Notes: a model not told the origin generated them from the sequence alone. Counted from the first letter of the stretch, positions 16,130 through 25,714 are shown. The stretch is DNA of 64,000 nucleotides from Alphaproteobacteria bacterium (GCA_040218575.1 JAVJRE010000007.1:372001-436000), one strand, 5' to 3'. Numbers and translations: made by a program.

Positions 16130-19100
16130 CTAACCAGGGTCGGGACCATGGTCGATGGCGATGATCGCCCAACTACCATGCTCTTCGTCCGCTATAATAA
16201 CGCTGTGATCCAGAACATGCGTACCGTCCTGTAGCATCTGCACCATGGCGGTTGCAGGACACCCATATGCGCTTGCGGCCGAACTGTATTCGATCAATTC
16301 TGCAACGGCACGTTCAAAAGTCTTAGGTCTAAAACATAGAAAGTAATCGGGAAACCGGTAGCGTTCTGGACGCCAGGATGCATCTGCGAACCACATGTAA
16401 GTGCTGTTGTCGAGCCGCGGCCTAATACCCTGTTCCCGCCACTCCAGGCCACCCCGCTCCGCTAGTGGGTCAAAATAGGCCCACTGCCCTGTCATCCATG
16501 CCGCAGGTGCTGCATAGTTGTTGACGGCGAAGGAGCGACCTTTAAAGGGCTCTTCTTTCAATCTCTGAATGAAGGCAAGCTGATCGGGTGGAAAAATCCG
16601 AACATAGGACAATTGAAGCGCCGCCCAGTAGCTGACAATGAGCATGGCGACCACAGCGACAGCCGCCGCTGGCAAAACAGGATTCCAAAAACCAGGTCGC
16701 CAACCTTTGTCGGGCCAAAGCCTCCGAGCCACTATCCACAGAATATATAGCCCTGCGGCGGGAATCATGCTCGTGAAGAACACGCTGAAAGGCGCAAGGC
16801 GCAACTGATACCCGGTTAGCACATAACCGGGCGACAACCAGTAAACAACAACATAGGAGAGCAGACCGGCCAAGCCGAACAGCAGCAGATAGTGGAGCCT
16901 TGGCGTAGTGTCATTTGTCACGGCCCGGATACCGACGACTGACAATCCAGCCGCGGTAACAAAGGCGATCACAAACACTGCACGGGCCGCATGGCGCGAA
17001 ACCTCTTCGCCCATCACGCCCATCCACAGTGGTGCGTACCACTCCCGAACCAGGCCTGGCAGTTGAAAAAGAAACCCAATGGCCAGCAGGCTCAGAACCG
17101 CCACCCGAGCAGCGGCCGAGAGCGTGACTGCGCTGCCGTTCTTGCTAAGAACGCTGTAAATACGCGTAAGGCCCCAGGTCGCAAGAGCCGCTAGGGCGCC
17201 ATATACTAGGTTGTGACCAATCTGTGGATGAATGAAGGCATAGTGCGCTTCCAGTCCGAAGATGCGAATGTGTCCAACCACGAAAACAAGGTAGGCGCTC
17301 AACCATATCGTCGCCAATGCAACAGCATACGCCGAATCAAGCCGGCGCCACCTCGTTCGAAGAGCCTGTGAGAACAGCTCTATGGGACGCCCAATGGACA
17401 GGTGCTTGACCGGCCAGCTCAGTGTCCAAATAAAGTTCGCCGGGTGCAGGACGGCGATGCACGCGACAACGACGGCGACACACCACAATGCCGCGATGAC
17501 AAAGTCCGCTTTGCCATGACTTTGCAGCACACCCCAAGTTGCCGTGAACTGCATGCCGACGACGACGAGCAATCCAACCAGGAGCGCAAGGCCAATGTAT
17601 CTAAGCCTCTGGGATGCTTGGCCGGACCTGGTTATCCACGGCAGCCGCTTCACGAACAGGGTCGAGTAGAGGACGACCAGCGACACAAACAAGATTGCCG
17701 TGGCCTGAAAAATTTCATCGACAAAACGGGAAGCGTCGGATGAGCCAAGCCAGCGTGCCGACGAGAGTATCTTTGGCCGGGCGCTAAGCGTCAGCAGAAT
17801 CAACGCCAACAACGCTGTGTGGCGAACTGCGACCTCACCAAAACTCGCCCTGAGCCGCACGGTGCTCCACTTGCGCGCAACCCGAGCAAGAACCCAAAGC
17901 CCGCCGATTGCCAAAAGCACGGCCACAAAAATCAAGACTACATCGCGCGACAAGGCGGCCATGAAGTGAAAAACAGAAACGCTGTCAAGAAAATACAGGA
18001 CAGCAACAAAAACCACAGAGAACACCAGCAAACGGGTCCTCCTTCTGCCAGATTCTGAAATACAAACCATCCCTGCGAAGCGCCGACTGCTCCCCACCAA
18101 GGCTCCCAGTATCAGAAGCAGGCTGATGAATATCAGAATCGGCGTGTGGACCTGAAGATTTATGTGGCTGACAGAGTTCAGCAAACTAACGGGATTGCGG
18201 AAGCGTTCTCCATCAATGAAGTTCTGCCAGAAAGCAATATTGTGCTCGGCATAGAATTGAGCAACTGCTAGGCGGTCCATGATTGCGCTGCTAGCGTTCC
18301 GCGACAACTGCTTGAGCTGGAAGTCCTTCACTACGACGTCCGCGCCGAGGGCCGTCGCAAGCTGCGTGAACAGCATGGACAGCGACAGAACGGCCGCGCC
18401 GCTCGCTACCCCACCGACGAGTAGCATCTTGCGGATGTCCCTGCGATACAGGACTAACGTGTAGAGTCCTGCCGCCAAAGATACGAACGCGGCGAATACA
18501 AGCTCGAAGTAAAACAAAAGCAGGAAGGAAATCGCCAGACCGGCCCAGGCACTACGGCGATATTTTCCGCCAACCTCGTGCAGGCACAGGAAAATCGCAA
18601 ACAAGAGAAAACCGTACCAGACTCGATAAGTCACCACATGCCATTGGGCATAAAGTAGATAGTCTGTGAACAGGAAGACGCAAGCAATCAGCGAGAAGAC
18701 AGGCGATACGATCCGCGCAAAATAGGAATAGGCGAGGAACAGCGTCCCAGTGCCGACGACAAGCACCGTCCACAATACCTGTGCTTCGGGCGTTCGGGCG
18801 CCAAGCGCATAGATGACGTAGCCGAACAGGCGCGGCATATTACCCTGACTCGTATGGTAGAAAGGATGCGCCGCTGGATCGGGCCCGAAAGACTCATCCG
18901 TCACCCAGAAACTCTTGAAAAAGTCGAACTGGTACATGTTGTGGCTGTGCCACAGCACGGAGAAGGTCTCGTTCCCGTCCATCACATAGGGTAGGAAATC
19001 GGTAGACCACAGAATCCAGCCGTAAAGCAAAGCGTAGACGGCCGCGAGCGCACCAAAGCACAGCCAGAAGTTCTGCCCCAAGGCTGCCTTCGAACTTTCC

Positions 19101-19174
19101 GGACCGAACATGTCAAATGTCGTCATCGCCCAACCCGAACTGACCGAACCCGTCGCTGGTTGACAACTAGGCAC
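16130..19174 (-). CDS. Giant multi-pass membrane protein (paralogue of the left-edge protein), possible GT-C glycosyltransferase
   Basis: A 1014-residue protein with about twenty hydrophobic segments and a soluble C-terminal domain of about 130 residues. An early loop holds DFLPYVMDGNETF (acidic D-x-N-E) and HPFYHTSQGNMPRL, both shared with the protein at 1-2017; TDYLL..W..VTYRVW is also shared. GT-C enzymes use such acidic outer-loop motifs to bind lipid-phosphate sugars, but assignment to that superfamily is inference. GTG 19174 has an AGAGGG ribosome-binding site six bases upstream; ATG 19126 is an alternative. The base composition is clearly less GC-rich than flanking genes, suggesting horizontal acquisition. 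Confidence 0.8.
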   Translation of the reverse strand: MPSCQPATGSVSSGWAMTTFDMFGPESSKAALGQNFWLCFGALAAVYALLYGWILWSTDFLPYVMDGNETFSVLWHSHNMYQFDFFKSFWVTDESFGPDPAAHPFYHTSQGNMPRLFGYVIYALGARTPEAQVLWTVLVVGTGTLFLAYSYFARIVSPVFSLIACVFLFTDYLLYAQWHVVTYRVWYGFLLFAIFLCLHEVGGKYRRSAWAGLAISFLLLFYFELVFAAFVSLAAGLYTLVLYRRDIRKMLLVGGVASGAAVLSLSMLFTQLATALGADVVVKDFQLKQLSRNASSAIMDRLAVAQFYAEHNIAFWQNFIDGERFRNPVSLLNSVSHINLQVHTPILIFISLLLILGALVGSSRRFAGMVCISESGRRRTRLLVFSVVFVAVLYFLDSVSVFHFMAALSRDVVLIFVAVLLAIGGLWVLARVARKWSTVRLRASFGEVAVRHTALLALILLTLSARPKILSSARWLGSSDASRFVDEIFQATAILFVSLVVLYSTLFVKRLPWITRSGQASQRLRYIGLALLVGLLVVVGMQFTATWGVLQSHGKADFVIAALWCVAVVVACIAVLHPANFIWTLSWPVKHLSIGRPIELFSQALRTRWRRLDSAYAVALATIWLSAYLVFVVGHIRIFGLEAHYAFIHPQIGHNLVYGALAALATWGLTRIYSVLSKNGSAVTLSAAARVAVLSLLAIGFLFQLPGLVREWYAPLWMGVMGEEVSRHAARAVFVIAFVTAAGLSVVGIRAVTNDTTPRLHYLLLFGLAGLLSYVVVYWLSPGYVLTGYQLRLAPFSVFFTSMIPAAGLYILWIVARRLWPDKGWRPGFWNPVLPAAAVAVVAMLIVSYWAALQLSYVRIFPPDQLAFIQRLKEEPFKGRSFAVNNYAAPAAWMTGQWAYFDPLAERGGLEWREQGIRPRLDNSTYMWFADASWRPERYRFPDYFLCFRPKTFERAVAELIEYSSAASAYGCPATAMVQMLQDGTHVLDHSVIIADEEHGSWAIIAIDHGPDPG

Positions 19175-19264
19175 ATTTATCCCTCTTTTGCGAATGGATA
19201 AATGAACGTACGGTCAACGCCTCTGGTGAGGGTTATCTGGAACCCGACAGCAATTACCGGCACC

Positions 19265-19292
19265 ACGCCAACCCGTTCACGCCAACCCGTTC
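19265..19292. repeat. Tandem 14-bp direct repeat (two copies)
   Basis: ACGCCAACCCGTTC occurs twice in a row, followed by the first three bases of a third copy, in the intergenic region between two divergent membrane-protein genes. It may be a replication-slippage product or a pair of binding sites upstream of the 19365 gene. Confidence 0.7.
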
Positions 19293-19364
19293 ACGGCCGG
19301 CATTTATTGGCAGTATTCTTGCGCAGTCGCAATATCCACCGAGGCTGACCTACCGGAGACACCG

Positions 19365-21431
19365 TTGCCAATCACGTTCCTAAGACATGAGTATCGGCCG
19401 AAATCCTTGTCTTCGGTCTCCACAGCCTCCGAATGGCTCGGCAGCGGTTTTCTCATGTTCCTAGTTATCGTGCCACATATTCCCGCGACGGTCTTGTTGT
19501 GGGCGAATTCACATCTGGCATTGATATTTTCGGAATCCGTCGCCTACCGTTTCGGCTTTGTCACGCGATTACTGGATGGCGAGAACAGCGCTTTATGGTT
19601 GCCTCAGGGCTTTGCCACAAGCCTGATACAGAAGCATGTCGCCATCGTGATGCGGCCGTTTATGGATTATGGCGAACAGTACATCGAGACGTTGAAAGTG
19701 TTCGCTGACGTGACCCTTGCTATACATTCGGCGCTTCTGATCGCCGTGCAACTGTGTATCGTCAGAGATCGCAATTTGCGTTTTTTCCAGAAGATGATTC
19801 TCCTTATGCTTCCGTTTGCGCTCATTTTCGCGACCAGAGGAGCGGGAATCTGGTTCTGGACCAGCCCGGACTACTACGCGCTGAACACTGTTTTCTTCCT
19901 AGTTGCGGCCTATTTCGGGTGCAAGATTCTCATCACTCCCGACCGGTATAAGCGGTTGTCCGACGCGGCGAGACTTGGCGCCATCGTGGGAATCATGATC
20001 GCGTCAAAGATCTCGTTCGTGCTCGTCGCGCTTGCATGGTTCGTGCCTCTAGCGATCCACCAGCCCGACATCAAACGAAGTATGGAATATATCACCGTTG
20101 GAGCGCTTGCCAGCGTTGTGTCCTTTGCCGTGATAGTGCTCGCGCTCTATTACCCTTCATTCGAGATACTTCCGCTTGCCGTTATCGGTTGGTGGACCTT
20201 CTTGCAGAATCCTGGCAACGAATTTCATACTCTATCGCAAGCGTATTTTCAGTACGTTCGACCCAACAACTACGATGTCCTGATAGCGCTCTACGTCATG
20301 GCGCTTGCCACCCTGGCCTACGCCACCGTGCGTCACGCCCACTGGAAGTCTGATTGGAGACCTATTCTGGCGGCCATCATATTCGTAGGCGCGACTTTTT
20401 CGGGCGTTGCCTTTTTATGGGTGCGCGCCGCCGGCAGCACGGCGTATGAGGCTATGGGCTTTCTTTCCGTGGGCGTGTTCGGAATACTGGCCGCGACCCG
20501 GCTGGACGAGGGCAGGTTTGCTGCCGCCGCCGTCATCGCCTCAATTGCCGCTCTGGCGCTCCTGACCTTCCCATTGCCCAGTGTTTTGGTGCCTGCCGCA
20601 AAGTCAGCCAGCTATGACTTCCGAGCATCTGTTTTTGAAACGCTTCGCCGTCAGCCTGACGAAGTCAATATCATCATTCCTGATAACGCAGAAATGTTCG
20701 TCCGCCCAAGTGCGTTCGAAGACACCATCGTTAAGGGCTTCTCCGACATCCCCAGTTGGGTTGTACGACCGGAGAACTTGTCTGTCCAACAGGTCTTTCC
20801 TGGTTTCCAACTTCGCTCAGAGCATTCAGCGCTCACACCTTCGATGGGCTACAGGGACGGAAGTCTCATTGTCTTCTACGGTGACACGCAAGAAGGGCTT
20901 GCAGCGCGCTATCCCACTTTGGCAGTAGAACTGAACGATCCGGCAACACGATGCCGCCTGTGGGAGTCTCACGAAGAGCAGGCCGCTTCGGTAACAGTGT
21001 GCCGTATCGCTGGCGGTTCCGCCGTGGATGGCGCCCTGGGCCAGATAGCGAGTCTCATGAACGGCGAGCCTACGGTCGATGGTGCCCGGCTCTCTGACCG
21101 AGAAGGGCAACGGGCTCGTATATTGCCTTTGCCAGCAGCGGCGGTGTCGGATGACCTCGTCCCCGAGGTCAATGCCAAGGAAGGTGCAATACCATATGTT
21201 GTGCCAGCGCAGACCCTCTACGGCCGGCTACGCCAAATCGTCTATCCGGATGTTCCCAGAAGCGTCTGCACCGAGATTCTTACGAACCTGAATCGCATAC
21301 TGGGCGTCGAGTTCGGGAGCGTAGAAGGTGTTTCCGCCACGTGGCGTAATGTCCCCGTACAGGACAATATTGCCCGAGAGGACTGCCGAAACCCGGTGAA
21401 TACGATCAATCTGCTCTACAGACCGTTTTGA
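19365..21431 (+). CDS. Large membrane protein of unknown function with C-terminal soluble domain
   Basis: A 688-residue protein. The first 430 residues hold about ten hydrophobic segments, with a loop containing RLLDGENSALWLPQG after the first; the last 250 residues are soluble and probably periplasmic, with several cysteines (CRLWE, TVCRI, SVCTEI, EDCRN) that could pair as disulfides. Translation probably begins at TTG 19365, preceded by CCGGAGA. I do not recognise the family. The overall plan (membrane region then periplasmic domain) resembles the neighbouring large membrane protein, and the base composition is similarly low in GC, so both may have arrived together. Confidence 0.72.
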   Translation: MPITFLRHEYRPKSLSSVSTASEWLGSGFLMFLVIVPHIPATVLLWANSHLALIFSESVAYRFGFVTRLLDGENSALWLPQGFATSLIQKHVAIVMRPFMDYGEQYIETLKVFADVTLAIHSALLIAVQLCIVRDRNLRFFQKMILLMLPFALIFATRGAGIWFWTSPDYYALNTVFFLVAAYFGCKILITPDRYKRLSDAARLGAIVGIMIASKISFVLVALAWFVPLAIHQPDIKRSMEYITVGALASVVSFAVIVLALYYPSFEILPLAVIGWWTFLQNPGNEFHTLSQAYFQYVRPNNYDVLIALYVMALATLAYATVRHAHWKSDWRPILAAIIFVGATFSGVAFLWVRAAGSTAYEAMGFLSVGVFGILAATRLDEGRFAAAAVIASIAALALLTFPLPSVLVPAAKSASYDFRASVFETLRRQPDEVNIIIPDNAEMFVRPSAFEDTIVKGFSDIPSWVVRPENLSVQQVFPGFQLRSEHSALTPSMGYRDGSLIVFYGDTQEGLAARYPTLAVELNDPATRCRLWESHEEQAASVTVCRIAGGSAVDGALGQIASLMNGEPTVDGARLSDREGQRARILPLPAAAVSDDLVPEVNAKEGAIPYVVPAQTLYGRLRQIVYPDVPRSVCTEILTNLNRILGVEFGSVEGVSATWRNVPVQDNIAREDCRNPVNTINLLYRPF

Positions 21432-21483
21432 TTTTCGCGAAAGAGCCAGAGCCCAAGCGCCCCGCGGGAAGCCTTACTAATAA

Positions 21484-21963
21484 TCAGCTCGCAGCCTCGT
21501 GTCGAAAGAAGCGACGCAGCATGGCGAACGCGCGCTGAAGAGAAGCCCCCCGCTCTGTCATTCGCATCTCTCCGTTTTCCTGCCTTTCAAGAAGGCCGGT
21601 TGCCTCCATCTTATGCAAGCGGCTCTCGACCATAGACGCGGGGCTGTAGGCAGCCTCGATCTCTTCAACCGTTAGGGGATTCTGCCGCAGGCGAAGCAGC
21701 AAGCCAGCGGATATACTGCTGCCGACAAGTGTGAAGGCGAATATGTAGAGCTCGCAAACAAAGGCGTAGAACAGCGCGCTTATCCACCAGGCTATTGTCA
21801 GTCCGAAGATAAAGTAGGCATGAAGCAGCATCGCCAGGCCAATCAGACCTCCAACAACCAAATACCGATGGACAGCCGTTCCCGATACGGGCAGGCGACA
21901 CACCATAGTTAAGGCCAAAATCGAAGCAGCCCAGTAGCCAAGCACCAAAACAAGAATGGTCAT
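21484..21963 (-). CDS. Small membrane protein with C-terminal winged-helix-like domain (pair member 2)
   Basis: A 159-residue protein with four hydrophobic segments in the first 95 residues, then a cytoplasmic region of about 60 residues beginning PLTVEEIEAAY. That region has the pattern of a winged helix: a recognition-like helix MVESRLHKMEATGLLER, a short NGEMRMTERG wing and a final helix. Its start overlaps the stop of the upstream gene as ATGA. The upstream protein has the same architecture, so they are probably a duplicated, co-translated pair. Function is unknown; membrane-linked sensing or gene control is possible. Confidence 0.72.
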   Translation of the reverse strand: MTILVLVLGYWAASILALTMVCRLPVSGTAVHRYLVVGGLIGLAMLLHAYFIFGLTIAWWISALFYAFVCELYIFAFTLVGSSISAGLLLRLRQNPLTVEEIEAAYSPASMVESRLHKMEATGLLERQENGEMRMTERGASLQRAFAMLRRFFRHEAAS

Positions 21964-22481
21964 GAGACGGATTTTCGTGTTGCCGTTGCATTCACCAGGG
22001 CCGCCAATAGCAGCGTCACCGCCCGCCCCACGATGGTAAGTCTGGTTTTTCCGTCCTCATGCATTGCGATCAGACCCATAGCGACCAGGGCGCGGTACCG
22101 GCTTTGCAGCTTCTCGAGACCGACGGCTTCAAGCCCCTTCAGAACGTCATCGCTTGTCTGGCTGGCAGTCCGACTCAAACGGTCAAGGATAGTCAGCGAA
22201 TAGCCGCCTTGCGCGAGAGACCACGCCTCCAGAAAGGATAGACTGTAGATCCCGTGAACAGCGATCGCCGCGATCACGGGCCCCACCGTTTCTGCATACA
22301 AGCCAACCAGTGCCGCTGCCACAGAAACAAGCAGGAACGAAATCATATGAAAAGCGAAAATCCCACGTTCCTGACGCATCGAAGGCCAGTTACGCAGAAA
22401 CACTATGTAGGCCAACAGGTGAATGACGCTATATCCTGCCGTCGCCCACAGAACAATTGTGGCACTGGAGTCTGTCGCCAT
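21960..22481 (-). CDS. Small membrane protein with C-terminal winged-helix-like domain (pair member 1)
   Basis: A 173-residue protein with four hydrophobic segments (for example IHLLAYIVFL and FHMISFLLVSVAAALVGLY) followed by a cytoplasmic domain of about 65 residues containing LEKLQSRYRALVAMGLIAMH and the short wing EDGKTRLTIVG. The layout matches the next gene, with which it overlaps by four bases. It lies 34 bases downstream of the thiamine-dependent E1 beta gene on the same strand, so it may be read from the same transcript. I do not recognise a named family. Confidence 0.72.
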   Translation of the reverse strand: MATDSSATIVLWATAGYSVIHLLAYIVFLRNWPSMRQERGIFAFHMISFLLVSVAAALVGLYAETVGPVIAAIAVHGIYSLSFLEAWSLAQGGYSLTILDRLSRTASQTSDDVLKGLEAVGLEKLQSRYRALVAMGLIAMHEDGKTRLTIVGRAVTLLLAALVNATATRKSVS

Positions 22482-22515
22482 GCTTCAGCAAGGCCTTTGT
22501 CGTCACTGAAAGAGA

Positions 22516-23550
22516 CTAGTACGGTCCCTTGAACTCATCCGCCAGGTCGATGTCGCCCAGGTGACTGTGGGTTCGGCCGAGGAGCGTAAGCGCCGCCTTC
22601 GCGATGGTCGAGGCCTTGGGATAGAAGGCATCCTCCAGGGGCTGGGAAACCGGCGCCGGGCTGTCGGCCAGACCGATTCGATAGACCGGCGCCTTGAGGC
22701 TGTGAAACGCTTTCTCCGCCACCAGCGCCGCGACTTCACTGGCGACCCCGTATAGCACCCAGCTCGTATCGGCGACAATCAGGCAACCGGTCTTGCGGAC
22801 GGAGGCGAGGATCGTCTCCTCGTCCAGCGGCCGAATGCTGCGCAGATCGACCACCTCGACCGACACACCGTCCTGCTCCAGGCTTTCCGCGGCCCGCATC
22901 GCCTCGACAACCATGTAAGACGAGGCCACGACCGAAACGTCCGTTCCGTCGCGCACTACGGCTGCCTTGCCGATGGGCGTGGGCGCGAAGGCCTGATCCA
23001 CCGGCCCGGCAATCGGATAGAGCGAGCGGTGTTCCAGGATGACCGTCGGCGCGTCGCCCGTCAGAGCCGCAATGGTCAGCCCTTTCGCGTCCTGCGGCAA
23101 GGCCGGCATGACCACCTGCAACCCCGGAAAGTGAGCCAAAACGCTCTGCAGGCTCTGGGAGTGCGTCGCGCCCTGCCCCCAGCCCCGGCCGATCACCCCG
23201 CGAACGACGATCGGCACAGAGCCGGCGTGGCTGCCATACATGTACTTCCATTTCGCAGCCAGATTGATCATCTGATCGAAGGCGAGAAACATAAAGTCGT
23301 TGCGCGGATGCACGACGACCGGACGCTTGCCCATGGCCGCTGCGCCGATGGCGATGCCTGTCAGGGCATTTTCCATGGCCGGCGCGTCGAAGACCCGGGA
23401 CGGTCCGAAGCGGCGGGCCGCCTCCACCGTCGATCCGAAAATGCCGGAGGGATAGTCGACCGCGATACCCGTGACGAAAATGCCGTCATCGGCCTCCATC
23501 GCCTGCACCAGGCCCTCCGAAAGGGCGTCAACATAGGTCAGTTCACGCAT
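22516..23550 (-). CDS. Thiamine-dependent dehydrogenase E1 beta-subunit-like protein
   Basis: A 344-residue protein matching the beta subunit of pyruvate, acetoin and branched-chain 2-oxoacid dehydrogenases. The pyrimidine-binding domain has RVFDAPAMENALTG with the glutamate that activates thiamine diphosphate, then PVVVHPRNDF, GATHSQS and GLQVVMPALPQDAKGL, followed by the C-terminal transketolase-like domain (VVDLRSIRPLDEETI). The alpha subunit gene is directly upstream. No E2 or E3 gene is near, so the pair may use thiamine chemistry to make or ligate a carbon unit in the glycan pathway; that role is inference. Confidence 0.88.
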   Translation of the reverse strand: MRELTYVDALSEGLVQAMEADDGIFVTGIAVDYPSGIFGSTVEAARRFGPSRVFDAPAMENALTGIAIGAAAMGKRPVVVHPRNDFMFLAFDQMINLAAKWKYMYGSHAGSVPIVVRGVIGRGWGQGATHSQSLQSVLAHFPGLQVVMPALPQDAKGLTIAALTGDAPTVILEHRSLYPIAGPVDQAFAPTPIGKAAVVRDGTDVSVVASSYMVVEAMRAAESLEQDGVSVEVVDLRSIRPLDEETILASVRKTGCLIVADTSWVLYGVASEVAALVAEKAFHSLKAPVYRIGLADSPAPVSQPLEDAFYPKASTIAKAALTLLGRTHSHLGDIDLADEFKGPY

Positions 23551-23604
23551 AGATCAGCCGTTCCCGGGAATCGCCGACGCTCAGCATTGCAGCTTTCAGC
23601 GACC

Positions 23605-24579
23605 TCAGTAGATGTTATCGAACAAGGTTCTGGTCTCGGGCCAGGGCGAACCCTTGGCGGCCGCAACGGCCGTCTGGATTTCGTCCTCTATTGCGGACTC
23701 CCAGGAAAGCACTTCGCTTTCGCCGGTCCCGGACGCCACGATCAGCGCCCGAGCCCGCTTGACCGGACAGCGATCCATCCAGCGGTCCAGCTCCGCCTTG
23801 TCCCGATAGCTTCGCCCCGCCTCGTGGTCGAAGTTGGGACCAACATGTTCACGCCAGCGATAGGTCATGCACTCCAGAAACACTGGCCCCTCTCCGGCCC
23901 GCAACTGGTCCAGCGCCGCCAACGTCCTGCCATACACTGCGACGACATCATTGCCATCGACGCGCTCCGCCGTGACCTTGAACGCCCGAACACGTTCGCA
24001 CAGATCGGTACCCGCGGGTTGACGTACGGACAACGGGCTTTCCGTCGAGTACAGGTTGTTCTCGCATACCAGAAGAACCGGCAGCCGGCGCACGGCGGCG
24101 AAATTGAGGCTCTCGTAGAAAACGCCTTCCTCGCAGGTCGCTTCGCCGAAAAAGGTCACGGCGACACGAGGCGTCTTGTCCAATTGAAACGCAAGCGCGC
24201 TGCCGGTCGCCGCGGCAATTGTCTGGCCAAGAATGGCGCTGCTGACGACAAACCCGGTTTCCCGCGAGGTCAGATGAACAGACCCCCCGCGCCCGTTCGC
24301 ACACCCGTCGATCCGGCCATACAGCTCGGCCACCAGCCCCAGCAGGCTGCCGCCACGCGCCAGGTAATGATTGTGGCACCGGTGATGGCTATACACGACG
24401 TCGTCATCGCCCAGGGCGCCGCACACGCCGGCGGCCACCGCCTCCTGCCCGATTCCAAAATGCGTCGGCGTCCGCATCTCCTGCTCCGGGTACAGCGAGG
24501 CCAGCGTCTCCTCGGTTCGCCGGATACGGAATACGGCGCGATAGAGATCCCGCAATATCTCGCCAGGAAGTTCCTTCAT
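23605..24579 (-). CDS. Thiamine-dependent dehydrogenase E1 alpha-subunit-like protein
   Basis: A 324-residue protein with the E1 alpha signature: YSHHRCHNHYLARGG, then the thiamine diphosphate/metal region, then VDGNDVVAVY and the phosphorylation-loop-like YRWREHVG. The usual GDG(x)nNN motif is modified: the segment starts GEATCEEG and ends CENN, so the first metal-binding Asp is Glu. With the beta subunit it should form an alpha2-beta2 enzyme that decarboxylates a 2-oxoacid. The start at ATG 24579 fits the family better than the GTG at 24645. It lies directly downstream of a GT2 gene. Confidence 0.87.
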   Translation of the reverse strand: MKELPGEILRDLYRAVFRIRRTEETLASLYPEQEMRTPTHFGIGQEAVAAGVCGALGDDDVVYSHHRCHNHYLARGGSLLGLVAELYGRIDGCANGRGGSVHLTSRETGFVVSSAILGQTIAAATGSALAFQLDKTPRVAVTFFGEATCEEGVFYESLNFAAVRRLPVLLVCENNLYSTESPLSVRQPAGTDLCERVRAFKVTAERVDGNDVVAVYGRTLAALDQLRAGEGPVFLECMTYRWREHVGPNFDHEAGRSYRDKAELDRWMDRCPVKRARALIVASGTGESEVLSWESAIEDEIQTAVAAAKGSPWPETRTLFDNIY

Positions 24580-24654
24580 GACGGAATCACCCGTTCCCTT
24601 GTCGATCGGAAAGCCGGACTGGGCATGCAGCGCCCGCTTGGCCACAAAGCTCAG

Positions 24655-25440
24655 TCAATATCCGGCATCGCGCTCAGGGATACCGGCGCGCAGATTCTCC
24701 GGCGCGCCACGCCCCGCGACAGAACGGGAATTGAAAACGAAAATCGCCCACGACAGCTTTGCCAACGTGCTCACGACGTTGAGAAGATTGCGCGGACGCA
24801 GCGCCATCGACTTTCCGGCCCGTTCGGCCCCCTCGATGGGAACTTCGAATCGCGTACAGCCCGCCTTCAGCAGCTTGATCAGTATCTCGCCCTGAAATGC
24901 AAAACCAGTGCTCGTCACACGGATTGCGCGTACCAAGTCTGTGCGATGGATGGGCAGCCCGTTGTAGTACTTCACCTTCTGCCGGAACATGAGGTTCAAC
25001 AACCCCGTATAGCACCGGGACGCAAAGAACCGCATGGGGCTTTTGATCCGGCGGAGATTGGTGACATAAGGGAGCACAATGTCCGCCCTTCCCAGGGCAT
25101 CGAGCATTGGGGGCAGGCTGGACGCGGGAACCCCGCCGTCTCCGCACATCAGCATGTAATACTCGTAGCGCGCGAGGCCAAGGCCATGGCGATAGATCGC
25201 GCCCAGGCCCTGATTGGTTTCGTTATGGACAACCCGCAGCCTTGGCGAGGACTTGGCCATGTCGTCCATGATGGCCCCCGTAGCGTCACGGCTGCCGTCA
25301 TTGACCAGAATAATTTCATATTCAGCGACGCGCGGCTCGACGGCCTCGATGATCTCGGTGACGACGCTGCGAATCAGGACTTCTTCATTCAAGGCAGCGA
25401 CCACAATCGTCAGATTCGCCCCTCTGTTCTCGTGGTGCAT
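24655..25440 (-). CDS. GT2 glycosyltransferase, dolichol-phosphate-mannose-synthase-like
   Basis: A 261-residue GT-A protein. LTIVVAALNEEVLI begins the nucleotide-binding fold, VNDGSRDAT provides the acidic pair, CGDGG lies at the DxD position, and NQGLGAIYRHGL matches polyprenyl-phosphate sugar transferases. It probably makes an undecaprenyl-phosphate-linked sugar on the cytoplasmic face, the sort of donor used by GT-C membrane enzymes. ATG 25440 is preceded by GGGGAGCGT, a good ribosome-binding site. It is the first gene of the minus-strand set with the E1 subunits. Confidence 0.87.
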   Translation of the reverse strand: MHHENRGANLTIVVAALNEEVLIRSVVTEIIEAVEPRVAEYEIILVNDGSRDATGAIMDDMAKSSPRLRVVHNETNQGLGAIYRHGLGLARYEYYMLMCGDGGVPASSLPPMLDALGRADIVLPYVTNLRRIKSPMRFFASRCYTGLLNLMFRQKVKYYNGLPIHRTDLVRAIRVTSTGFAFQGEILIKLLKAGCTRFEVPIEGAERAGKSMALRPRNLLNVVSTLAKLSWAIFVFNSRSVAGRGAPENLRAGIPERDAGY

Positions 25441-25714
25441 ACGCTCCCCTTCCACGCTGTCGTGCTGCCGATGCAACGTCGCAGGCATACCCTCTAATCC
25501 ACTATTTCTATAGATATCTCCACAAAAATCGGAGCCCCAACGGACTTGCGGACGGTATTGCCCCACCCACCCATCACTGTCAACATCGCAGGCCAGATTG
25601 ACCCCTTGGGACAGCCTGCCCGCGGCTGTCTCAAGCCCTCGGTCGGACGCCGATGCTCGCCGCCGACTACCCCCGGGGCAAGGCCATAAGGTAGAAACCT
25701 TGCAACAGGCACCC

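Noticed and set aside
23029-25497. 822-residue open frame on the plus strand
   Set aside because: It lies antisense to the E1 beta, E1 alpha and GT2 genes, which have clear motifs. Its translation is rich in Arg, His and Gln without domain features, as expected for an antisense frame in GC-rich DNA.
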